This document shows positions 1-6,068 of a stretch of DNA of 64,000 nt, piece by piece. Each line of letters begins with the position of its first letter. Positions within the stretch are counted from its first letter, which is position 1. The DNA is taken from NCBI RefSeq assembly GCF_000424385.1, contig NZ_AUJU01000001.1, positions 248,001-312,000 of the forward strand, in the 5' to 3' direction. The DNA is from Butyrivibrio sp. LC3010 (GTDB taxonomy: Bacteria; Bacillota; Clostridia; Lachnospirales; Lachnospiraceae). The notes beneath the pieces are model-generated. The model searched no databases. It saw nothing but the letters and a program-made list of their open reading frames with translations, and had not been told where the DNA came from. Position numbers and translations under genes: made by a program.

Positions 1-1
1 T

Positions 2-376
2 GTGGATAAGGATGAGAGATCAGTTTATCACGACATTCTTATGGAGCAGTTATCCATGGAGATATTGTATGAGCGTTATCCATTTGAGAGAGAAACTCTG
101 GATGCAATCCTGGATATGATGCTGGATATCATCTGTTCCAAGAAGGAATACATCCTCATTGCAGGGGATAAGAGACCTTTAAATGTCGTGAAGTCTCAGT
201 TTCTGAAGCTCAATTCAACGCATATTGAGTACGTTATGGACTGTATGAAGGACAACCCTGTAAAGGTTCGGAACATCAAACAGTACCTATTGGCAACACT
301 CTACAATGCACCACTTACTATAAACAGCTATTACCAGGCCATGGTCAACAACGATATGGCTGAAGGAAGAATTTAG
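2..376 (+). CDS. Replication initiator protein A, C-terminal DUF6017 domain (5'-truncated by window)
   Basis: The visible 124 residues match the DUF6017 domain found at the C-terminus of RepA_N-type initiators of Firmicutes plasmids and ICEs. The same fold of conserved positions recurs in the complete initiator at 52106-53155 (VKSQF/VKGRF-K-LN/LDN, then NIKQYLLATLYN versus NPRAYLLTMLYN), though the two are clearly diverged. The GTG at base 2 is probably internal; the true start lies upstream. It probably supports replication of the excised circle. The next gene follows 12 bases after the stop with a GGAGG site. Confidence 0.7.
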   Translation: MDKDERSVYHDILMEQLSMEILYERYPFERETLDAILDMMLDIICSKKEYILIAGDKRPLNVVKSQFLKLNSTHIEYVMDCMKDNPVKVRNIKQYLLATLYNAPLTINSYYQAMVNNDMAEGRI

Positions 377-388
377 GAGGAAAACAAA

Positions 389-808
389 ATGGGAAAATTC
401 TCACTTAACTTAGATCCAATAAAGGACGGATTTGTAGGAACAATAGAAAAGGCAGCAAGCACTGCCGGAAGATATGCAGTCATCGGTACCAATTATGATC
501 ACAGATTCATTTCTGAAAAGCAGTTCAATGCATATACAGATGAGATGTCAGAGAAAAATACTTTGGGGCTTTTGCTCGTCAGCAGTTTCATGATTTTTTA
601 TGACACAACAAAGCTTATCGAGATTGATGGTGAGAACTATCTTGTCGGAAGCTTCCTGGTTGTGGAACCGGCAGGTGAGAATGAGGCTCCTCATGCATAT
701 GCCTGGCTTGGAGATGGTGACATTGAGGCAGTAAAAGAAACACTTTCAGAGTATCTGACAGAGCTGATCATTGATGGTGAGCGCTATGATGCGCTGCATG
801 TGGACTAA
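389..808 (+). CDS. Hypothetical ICE protein, 139 aa
   Basis: I do not recognise a domain. The protein is soluble and mildly acidic, with no signal peptide or obvious membrane segment. A strong GGAGG site precedes the ATG, and the gene sits between the replication initiator and a DUF7768 gene, so it is part of the conserved head of the conjugation operon. The central part (around residues 60-100) reads as alternating hydrophobic strands, suggesting an alpha/beta fold. No function is assigned. Confidence 0.75.
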   Translation: MGKFSLNLDPIKDGFVGTIEKAASTAGRYAVIGTNYDHRFISEKQFNAYTDEMSEKNTLGLLLVSSFMIFYDTTKLIEIDGENYLVGSFLVVEPAGENEAPHAYAWLGDGDIEAVKETLSEYLTELIIDGERYDALHVD

Positions 809-819
809 GGAGGCAAAAG

Positions 820-1155
820 ATGAGCAGGACAATACCTAGAGCATTTGTTACAGCAGCATGGAGCAAAAACCGCGTGGACGCAGAAGACCAGGCGAGGAAA
901 TATTGCAGTGAACTTGTAAAGGCAGAATATTTACCGCTTTGTCCGGTGCTGGCTTTTAGCGGAATCATCAGCGAGGATGATCCGGACGGGGAAAAGAAGC
1001 GCAGGGAGATGTCGGAGGATCTCTTAAGACGCGCAAGATTTCTCGTAGTCTGTGGCAAGAAAATCAATGATGACGTTAGGGCAGATATTTCCGTTGCAAA
1101 GCGTTCCAAGGTAATACCTACAACGCTGGAAGGCGTTCTGGAATGCGGTGAATAA
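820..1155 (+). CDS. DUF7768 family protein (nucleoside deoxyribosyltransferase-like fold)
   Basis: A 111-aa protein that opens with a strand (RAFVTAAWS), has a central CPVLAFSGII segment and ends with RARFLVVCGKKIND and an ADISVAKRSKV helix. This pattern resembles DUF4406/DUF7768 proteins, relatives of nucleoside 2-deoxyribosyltransferases and SLOG domains, which are common in Firmicutes ICEs and phages. Those families bind nucleotides or sugars; a specific substrate cannot be read here. AGGAGG lies a few bases before the ATG, and the gene is co-directional with pcfB downstream. Confidence 0.65.
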   Translation: MSRTIPRAFVTAAWSKNRVDAEDQARKYCSELVKAEYLPLCPVLAFSGIISEDDPDGEKKRREMSEDLLRRARFLVVCGKKINDDVRADISVAKRSKVIPTTLEGVLECGE

Positions 1156-1187
1156 GGCTTCCGTGCTGACAGAAAGGAAGTGATTAT

Positions 1188-1691
1188 TTGCAGGAAGAAG
1201 TATCCAAAAAGACGGTTCAATTCGCAGTGAATGGAACCAAGCTGACAGCAAAGTTTCTCTGGAAGGCTCTTGTAGCCTTTAAGAGACATCACGATAAGAA
1301 AAAAGTCGAGAGAGAAGTAAAAAAGAATACTCCCAAAAGAGGCAAACAGACTGTAAAGCAGCTCGTAGGTCAGGGGCAGGGTGTTTCTGCTATGGAAATA
1401 GGAGACTCCGGAATCAGTGATTTCAAGCGCATTGCCAACAAGTACGGTGTGGATTTTGCAATAACGAAAGATAAGACTGTTGATCCGCCAAAATACACTG
1501 TGTTTTTCAAGGCAAAGGATGCAGATGCTATCACTGCTGTATTGAAAGAATATGCTGCAAAGCAGACAAAACGTAAGAAATCGCAGCAGAAGGAACGTCC
1601 CAGCATCCTGCAGAAACTCAAGAAGTTCAAGGAGCTTGTGGCGAAAACAGCTCGTCAGCCCAAGGAGCGCAGGAAGGAGCAGGAGAGATGA
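1188..1691 (+). CDS. pcfB: PcfB family conjugation protein
   Basis: A 167-aa, very basic protein. Residues about 60-120 hold the PcfB/DUF3801 domain (SGISDFKRIANKYGVDFAI, then YTVFFKAKDADAITAVLKEY). In pCF10-type systems PcfB is a relaxosome or coupling-protein partner that brings the relaxase complex to PcfC/VirD4. The start is a TTG preceded by AGAAAGGAAG. The gene overlaps virD4 by four bases (ATGA), implying translational coupling. The C-terminal 45 residues are almost all Lys/Arg/Gln/Glu, suiting DNA or membrane contact. Confidence 0.85.
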   Translation: MQEEVSKKTVQFAVNGTKLTAKFLWKALVAFKRHHDKKKVEREVKKNTPKRGKQTVKQLVGQGQGVSAMEIGDSGISDFKRIANKYGVDFAITKDKTVDPPKYTVFFKAKDADAITAVLKEYAAKQTKRKKSQQKERPSILQKLKKFKELVAKTARQPKERRKEQER

Positions 1692-3451
1692 AAAAGAAAT
1701 ATAAAAAGCTCTTTATCCTGAATATTCCTTATGTGTTTGTGGGACTGGTAGGAACCAATGTTGGCGAAGCAATCCGCATAGCATCAGGAACCACATCTTC
1801 AGAGAAGCTGCAGAGCATAGTTATGGATGGCACTTTCGGAACAGCTTTTTCTAATCCGATGCCAAGCTTTAATCCAAGAGATCTGCTTGTGGGGCTGGCT
1901 ATCGGAGCAGGGCTGAGGCTTGCTGTTTATATCAAAAGCAAGAACGCCAAAAACTTTCGCCACAACATCGAATACGGCTCAGCCAGGTGGGGAAAAAGAG
2001 AAGACATAGAACCTTACGTAGATCCTGTCTTTGAGAATAATGTCATCCTTTCCCAGACTGAGCGGATCACAATGAACAGCAGACCTGCGAATCCCAAGTA
2101 CGCAAGAAACAAAAATCTTCTTGTAGTTGGCGGTTCCGGTTCAGGTAAGACCAGGTTTGTAATGAAACCTAACATCTTACAGATGCATTCAAGCTATGTT
2201 GTAACTGATCCAAAGGGCACAGTAGTAAATGAGGTTGGATACGCACTTGTTAAAAATGGTTATGTGATGAAAATATTCAATACCATCAACTTCAAGAAAT
2301 CAATGCATTACAATCCATTTGCTTATGTGCATGATGAGAAGGATATCCTGAAGCTCGTCACCACGCTGATAGCCAATACAAAAGGCGAAGGAAAGTCAGG
2401 TGACGAATTTTGGGAAAAGGCGGAAAAGCTCTTATATTCAGCACTTATCGGATATATCCATTATGAAGCACCGGAGGAGGAGCAGAACTTTACAACTCTT
2501 CTGGAAATGCTCAATGCAATGGAAGTCAGGGAGGATGATGAGGAATTTAAGAATCCGGTTGACCTGATGTTTGAAGAGCTGGAAGAAAGAGATCCTGAGC
2601 ACTTTGCGGTAAGGCAGTACAAAAAATACAAATTAGCTGCAGGAAAGACAGCGAAATCAATACTTGTAAGCTGCGGAGCAAGGCTTGCACCTTTTGATAT
2701 AAAGGAGCTTCGCGAGATCACAGCTTACGATGAACTGGAGCTGGATACTCTCGGAGACAGGAAAACAGCACTGTTTTTGATCATGTCAGATACAGATGCC
2801 ACATTCAATTTCCTGATTTCCATGGTATATACCCAGCTCTTTAATTTGCTCTGCGAAAAAGCAGATGATGTGTATGGTGGAAGGCTTCCGGTTCATGTGC
2901 GATGTCTTATTGATGAGGCAGCCAATATCGGACAGATCCCTAATCTGGAAAAGCTTATGGCTACCATACGAAGCCGCGAGATTTCTGCGGCGCTTGTACT
3001 ACAGGCAAAATCGCAGCTAAAGGCGATTTACAAGGATAACGCTGATACCATCATAGGCAACTGCGATAGTCAGATATTCCTTGGAGGCTCTGAACAGACA
3101 ACCCTTAAGGACCTCAATACCACACTCGGTAAAGAGACAATAGACATGTATAACACAGGAGAGTCCAGGGGAAGCTCACAGAGTTTTAATACCAACTATC
3201 AGAAGCTGGGACATGATCTTATGAGTATCGATGAACTGGCGGTCATGGACGGTAGCAAATGTATTGTGCAGGTCCGTGGTGTAAGACCATTTTTGTCAGA
3301 TAAATATGATCTGACTCAGCATCCAAAGTATCCACTAACAGCGGATGCAGACAAGAGGAACTGGTTCGATATCGAGAAGTTCCTTGATCACAACTTAATA
3401 TTGAAACCCGATGACGAATATGAAGTCATCGACCTAAACGAAGAAGAGTAA
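1688..3451 (+). CDS. virD4: Type IV coupling protein, VirD4/TraG family (CD1115-like)
   Basis: A 587-aa membrane-anchored ATPase that links the relaxosome to the conjugation channel. Two hydrophobic N-terminal segments (about residues 8-25 and 60-80) anchor it. Walker A, GGSGSGKTR, is near residue 149, and Walker B, CLIDEAANIGQIP, near 405, followed by the TIRSREISAALVLQAKSQL sensor region typical of VirD4. Length fits the CD1115 group. It is coupled to pcfB upstream and followed by a terminator-like hairpin at 3452-3496, so it ends the first transcription block. Confidence 0.95.
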   Translation: MKKKYKKLFILNIPYVFVGLVGTNVGEAIRIASGTTSSEKLQSIVMDGTFGTAFSNPMPSFNPRDLLVGLAIGAGLRLAVYIKSKNAKNFRHNIEYGSARWGKREDIEPYVDPVFENNVILSQTERITMNSRPANPKYARNKNLLVVGGSGSGKTRFVMKPNILQMHSSYVVTDPKGTVVNEVGYALVKNGYVMKIFNTINFKKSMHYNPFAYVHDEKDILKLVTTLIANTKGEGKSGDEFWEKAEKLLYSALIGYIHYEAPEEEQNFTTLLEMLNAMEVREDDEEFKNPVDLMFEELEERDPEHFAVRQYKKYKLAAGKTAKSILVSCGARLAPFDIKELREITAYDELELDTLGDRKTALFLIMSDTDATFNFLISMVYTQLFNLLCEKADDVYGGRLPVHVRCLIDEAANIGQIPNLEKLMATIRSREISAALVLQAKSQLKAIYKDNADTIIGNCDSQIFLGGSEQTTLKDLNTTLGKETIDMYNTGESRGSSQSFNTNYQKLGHDLMSIDELAVMDGSKCIVQVRGVRPFLSDKYDLTQHPKYPLTADADKRNWFDIEKFLDHNLILKPDDEYEVIDLNEEE

Positions 3452-3496
3452 AGCCCACTGAGGTGTCAATAAAAGGCATCTGAGTCAGGGCTTTTT
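3452..3496 (+). terminator. Rho-independent terminator-like hairpin after virD4
   Basis: AGCCC-A-CTGA at 3452-3461 pairs with TCAGGGCT at 3485-3492 (one bulged A), with a 23-nt loop and a run of T at 3492-3496. It separates virD4 from the pilin-like gene and could be complete or partial. Confidence 0.6.
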
Positions 3497-3501
3497 CTTA
3501 T

Positions 3502-3530
3502 GCCCGGAAATCGGGCAGATACGGCCGTAT
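3502..3530 (+). other. Small GC hairpin followed by a 12-bp palindrome
   Basis: GCCCG (3502-3506) and CGGGC (3512-3516) form a hairpin with a GAAAT loop. Directly after it, 3519-3530 is the perfect palindrome ATACGGCCGTAT. Together with the hairpin before and the inverted repeat after, this makes the 230-base virD4-maff2 gap unusually structured. Confidence 0.5.
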
Positions 3531-3602
3531 TCCCAAAGCTCAGTCGACGGGGCTTTGGATTGTAACTAATAAACCACAGATTTCAAACAAAAGAAAGGAG
3601 AA

Positions 3603-3674
3603 CCGGAATTATGGGGACTGCAATTATAAAAATGAGAGAGAAAGGGACTAATACAGTCCCCGAAAAATTCCGGA
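3603..3674 (+). repeat. Long inverted repeat upstream of the pilin-like gene
   Basis: The arm at 3603-3620 (CCGGAATTATGGGGACTG) is nearly complementary to 3655-3674 (CAGTCCCCGAAAAATTCCGG), separated by 34 bases. The left arm covers the ATG of a short leader frame and follows a strong AAAGAAAGGAG site; the right arm ends 10 bases before the Maff2 ATG. This geometry suits an RNA structure controlling translation of the pilin gene. Confidence 0.6.
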
Positions 3675-3727
3675 AACACACATTATGGCATTTTTTCAGA
3701 GTTCAATCACAGCACTTCAGACAGTAG
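3611..3727 (+). CDS. Possible 38-aa leader ORF overlapping the pilin gene start
   Basis: The only good ribosome-binding site in this gap (AAAGAAAGGAG, about 3590-3600) serves the ATG at 3611, not the Maff2 ATG at 3685, which has none. The frame runs 38 codons and stops at 3727, inside the Maff2 reading frame but shifted. Translation of such a leader would open the inverted repeat and let ribosomes reinitiate at Maff2. The peptide has no recognisable domain; it is plausible as a regulatory leader only. Confidence 0.35.
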   Translation: MGTAIIKMREKGTNTVPEKFRKHTLWHFFRVQSQHFRQ

Positions 3728-3897
3728 TAGTTGCCCTTGGCGCAGGCCTTGGAGTATGGGGAGGCATCAACCTTCTTGAAGGTTATGGCAATGACAATCC
3801 CGGCGCGAAGAGCCAGGGAATGAAGCAGCTCATGGCCGGAGGCGGAGTTGCCCTCATTGGAACCACACTTGTTCCTCTTCTTGCAGGTCTTTTTTGA
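3685..3897 (+). CDS. Maff2 family membrane protein (VirB2-like pilin candidate)
   Basis: A 70-aa hydrophobic protein with two transmembrane segments (about residues 8-28 and 47-69) joined by a short loop (GYGNDNPGAKSQGMKQ). This is the Maff2 family signature found between virD4 and virB6 in Tn1549-like ICEs, where its position and topology match VirB2/TrbC pilins. No ribosome-binding site lies directly before the ATG, so translation probably depends on the leader and inverted repeat upstream. High expression would be expected of a pilin. Confidence 0.85.
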   Translation: MAFFQSSITALQTVVVALGAGLGVWGGINLLEGYGNDNPGAKSQGMKQLMAGGGVALIGTTLVPLLAGLF

Positions 3898-3934
3898 TCT
3901 GCCGGAGGGGAGGAATCGGAAGAAGCATGTCTCA

Positions 3935-3992
3935 TTGACATAAGGACGCGCAGGTAGTATTATAATGATAGGTGGGATATCCCACCTATCAT
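3935..3992 (+). promoter_or_regulatory. Promoter with a 28-bp perfect palindromic operator
   Basis: TTGACA at 3935-3940 and TATTAT at 3958-3963 are 17 bases apart. Bases 3965-3992 form a perfect 28-bp palindrome (core GATAGGTGGGATATCCCACC and its mirror) lying over the transcription start and ending right before the AAGGAGGTGG site of the next gene. The layout is that of an autoregulated toxin-antitoxin promoter. Confidence 0.75.
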
Positions 3993-4009
3993 ATAAGGAG
4001 GTGGACCTT

Positions 4010-4249
4010 ATGGAAGCTATCAAAGATTATACGGTACACATTGACAGCAAAAAGAGAATCACCCTCAGAGGTGCGTTGTATCAATACTATAATGTAAAAG
4101 AATACGAAAATGGTTGCATAATGCTTGAACCGCGTGAACTAACTGTTCCTGATGGCATCTCGGCAAATACTTTAAAAGATATGGATAGAGCAATAGAGAA
4201 TTTCAAGATGGGAGATGTTTCACCCGCTATTGATCTGTCTGATTTTTAG
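4010..4249 (+). CDS. AbrB/SpoVT-like protein, putative antitoxin
   Basis: A 79-aa protein starting at the ATG after AAGGAGGTGG; an earlier ATG at 3965 lies in the operator and is unlikely. Residues 5-45 (YTVHIDSKKRITLRGALYQY, then EYENGCIMLEPREL) resemble a swapped-hairpin AbrB DNA-binding domain, followed by an acidic helical tail that could wrap a toxin. It lies 14 bases before a possible RelE-like gene and after a palindromic operator, so autorepression as an antitoxin is likely. The family assignment is by motif only. Confidence 0.65.
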   Translation: MEAIKDYTVHIDSKKRITLRGALYQYYNVKEYENGCIMLEPRELTVPDGISANTLKDMDRAIENFKMGDVSPAIDLSDF

Positions 4250-4263
4250 GGGGGATTGCCTGG

Positions 4264-4632
4264 ATGGGATATGCGATTAGGATGGGAATTCCTGAAATGG
4301 AGGAATTATGGAATTCTCTTCAGACTCAGTACCGGGATGGTACTATCAGTAAAAAAGACGAGGAGCTTTATAGAAAATGGGGTAATGCTTTGAAGAAGCT
4401 ATCCCTTGATCCGATGTACCCGAGCTTAAAATCTCATGAAATAACTGAATTGTCCAGACGATATGGTATGAAAGTCTGGCAGTCATATCTTGAGAATAAA
4501 AAGAGCGGGGCGCGTCGCATGTACTGGGTATATGGACCAGATCAGCAGGAGATAACAATAATCGGTTTGGAACCACATCCTGAAGATGCAAAAAATGGTG
4601 CATATGACAGAATAAAGCTGTCGGATTTATAA
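4264..4632 (+). CDS. Putative RelE/ParE-superfamily toxin of a type II TA pair
   Basis: A 122-aa protein whose C-terminal half (ARRMYWVYGPDQQEITIIGL followed by EPHPED and YDRIKLS) has the strand pattern of RelE/HigB-like toxins, in which a basic strand precedes hydrophobic strands and a final short segment. The N-terminal half is helical. It follows the AbrB-like gene in the same transcript and is closed by a terminator at 4655-4685, making an isolated two-gene unit inside the conjugation operon, as expected for an addiction module. Catalytic residues cannot be assigned with certainty. Confidence 0.55.
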   Translation: MGYAIRMGIPEMEELWNSLQTQYRDGTISKKDEELYRKWGNALKKLSLDPMYPSLKSHEITELSRRYGMKVWQSYLENKKSGARRMYWVYGPDQQEITIIGLEPHPEDAKNGAYDRIKLSDL

Positions 4633-4654
4633 CAACTTAATATTGAAGTAGTGC

Positions 4655-4685
4655 AGGACCATTCAACAAAGGATGGTCCTTTTTT
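4655..4685 (+). terminator. Rho-independent terminator after the TA-like pair
   Basis: AGGACCAT (4655-4662) and ATGGTCCT (4673-4680) form a perfect 8-bp stem with a 10-base loop, followed by a T run to 4685. Confidence 0.85.
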
Positions 4686-4710
4686 AATGCAAAAAAGTAG
4701 GAGGTAACAA

Positions 4711-5577
4711 GTGGACAGCATAATTGAGGCGATAGAGGACTGGTTTAGAGGTCTGCTTGTTTCAGGCATTATGAGCAACATTACAAATACATTCTCCGCA
4801 CTGAACAATCAGGTGGGTGAGATTGCATCAGAAGTCGGAAGGACACCGGCAAGCTTTTCACCAACCATTTTCAACATGATTAAAAATCTTGCAGAGAATG
4901 TGATTATGCCGATTGCAGGGATATTGCTCACCTTTATTGCCTGTTATGAGCTGATCCAGCTGGTTATAGGCCATAATAACCTGGCCAATTTTGAAACCTG
5001 GATCTTCTGGAAATGGATTTTCAAAACCTTCTTAGCAGTGACACTTATAACAAATACGATGAATATCTCGATGGCAGTCTTTGATGTTGCGCAGCATGTG
5101 GTAAACAATGCAGGCGGCATAATAGCAGGTTCCACAGCCATAGATGACAGTGCACTGGCCACAATGGAAAGCACTTTGGAGACCTTGGAAATAGGTCAGT
5201 TATTATCCATATATCTGCAGTCATTCGTGGTACAGTTTCTGATCTATATCCTGTCAGCCCTGATATTTGTCATAGTCTACGCAAGAATGATTGAGATCTA
5301 TCTCATGGTAAGTCTTGCACCTATCCCATTTGCAACCTTTGGAAACAGGGAGCAGTCACAGATAGGACAGAACTATTTAAGGTCACTCTTTGCACTGGGA
5401 TTCCAGGGATTCTTGATCATGGTATGTGTTGGAATATATGCGGTTCTTATTCAGACCGTAACCTTCTCAACAGATATCATCGGCTCTCTATGGGGAGTCA
5501 TGGGTTACACGATACTATTGGCATTTACGCTCTTTAAGACAGGGGCAGTTGCCAAATCAATTCTCCATGCACACTGA
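4711..5577 (+). CDS. VirB6/TrbL-like conjugation channel membrane protein
   Basis: A 288-aa polytopic membrane protein starting at GTG after AGGAGG. About six hydrophobic segments are visible (near residues 58-78, 95-115, 158-180, 180-205, 220-245 and 255-278). Length, order (after Maff2, before PrgI and VirB4) and the IYLMVSLAPIPFATFG segment match the TrbL/VirB6-like proteins of Tn1549-like ICEs, which form the inner-membrane channel. It is co-directional with prgI, with a small hairpin in the gap. Confidence 0.85.
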   Translation: MDSIIEAIEDWFRGLLVSGIMSNITNTFSALNNQVGEIASEVGRTPASFSPTIFNMIKNLAENVIMPIAGILLTFIACYELIQLVIGHNNLANFETWIFWKWIFKTFLAVTLITNTMNISMAVFDVAQHVVNNAGGIIAGSTAIDDSALATMESTLETLEIGQLLSIYLQSFVVQFLIYILSALIFVIVYARMIEIYLMVSLAPIPFATFGNREQSQIGQNYLRSLFALGFQGFLIMVCVGIYAVLIQTVTFSTDIIGSLWGVMGYTILLAFTLFKTGAVAKSILHAH

Positions 5578-5618
5578 TAGGGAACAAATGCAGGAGAAAT
5601 AAATACAAAAGTTCCCTA
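5578..5618 (+). repeat. Inverted repeat between virB6-like gene and prgI
   Basis: TAGGGAAC (5578-5585) and GTTCCCTA (5611-5618) are perfect complements around a 25-base spacer. No T run follows, so it is more likely an mRNA-stabilising or processing hairpin than a terminator; the prgI ribosome-binding site comes right after it. Confidence 0.5.
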
Positions 5619-5648
5619 AAACAAAAGAAAGGATTTTGGGTAACAAAC

Positions 5649-6068
5649 ATGGCAGCATCATATATCTCGGTGCCTCGTGATCTCACGAAGGTCAAAAGTA
5701 AGGTGATGTTCAATATGACAAAAAGACAGCTGATCTGTTTCAGTGTTGCAGCACTGTTTGGAGTGCCGACCTTTTTTCTGATAAAAAGGGTCGCATCCCC
5801 AACTACAGCAGCTATGGGAATGATGGTGATAATGATGCCGTTTTTCTTCCTGGCTATGTATGAAAAGAATGGTCAGTATCTTGAGGTTATCTTAGGACAT
5901 CTCATAGAGGCAACATTCATCAGGCCAAAACAAAGGCCCTATAAGACAGACAATAACTATTCAGCACTTGAAAGGTATGTAAACGCACAAAAGGAGGTCG
6001 ATAAGATTGTTCAAATTGCTTTCGAAAGAGAAAAAAAGAATTCTCGTCATGCCAAAGCATCTGACTAA
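5649..6068 (+). CDS. prgI: PrgI family conjugation membrane protein
   Basis: A 139-aa protein with two adjacent transmembrane segments (about residues 28-48 and 52-72) after a short N-terminal strand region (YISVPRDLTKVKSKVMFNMT), the PrgI pattern. PrgI acts next to VirB4 in Gram-positive type IV secretion and is considered the VirB3 counterpart. AAAGAAAGGA precedes the ATG. Its 3' end overlaps the virB4 start by 62 bases, which couples the two genes. Confidence 0.9.
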   Translation: MAASYISVPRDLTKVKSKVMFNMTKRQLICFSVAALFGVPTFFLIKRVASPTTAAMGMMVIMMPFFFLAMYEKNGQYLEVILGHLIEATFIRPKQRPYKTDNNYSALERYVNAQKEVDKIVQIAFEREKKNSRHAKASD

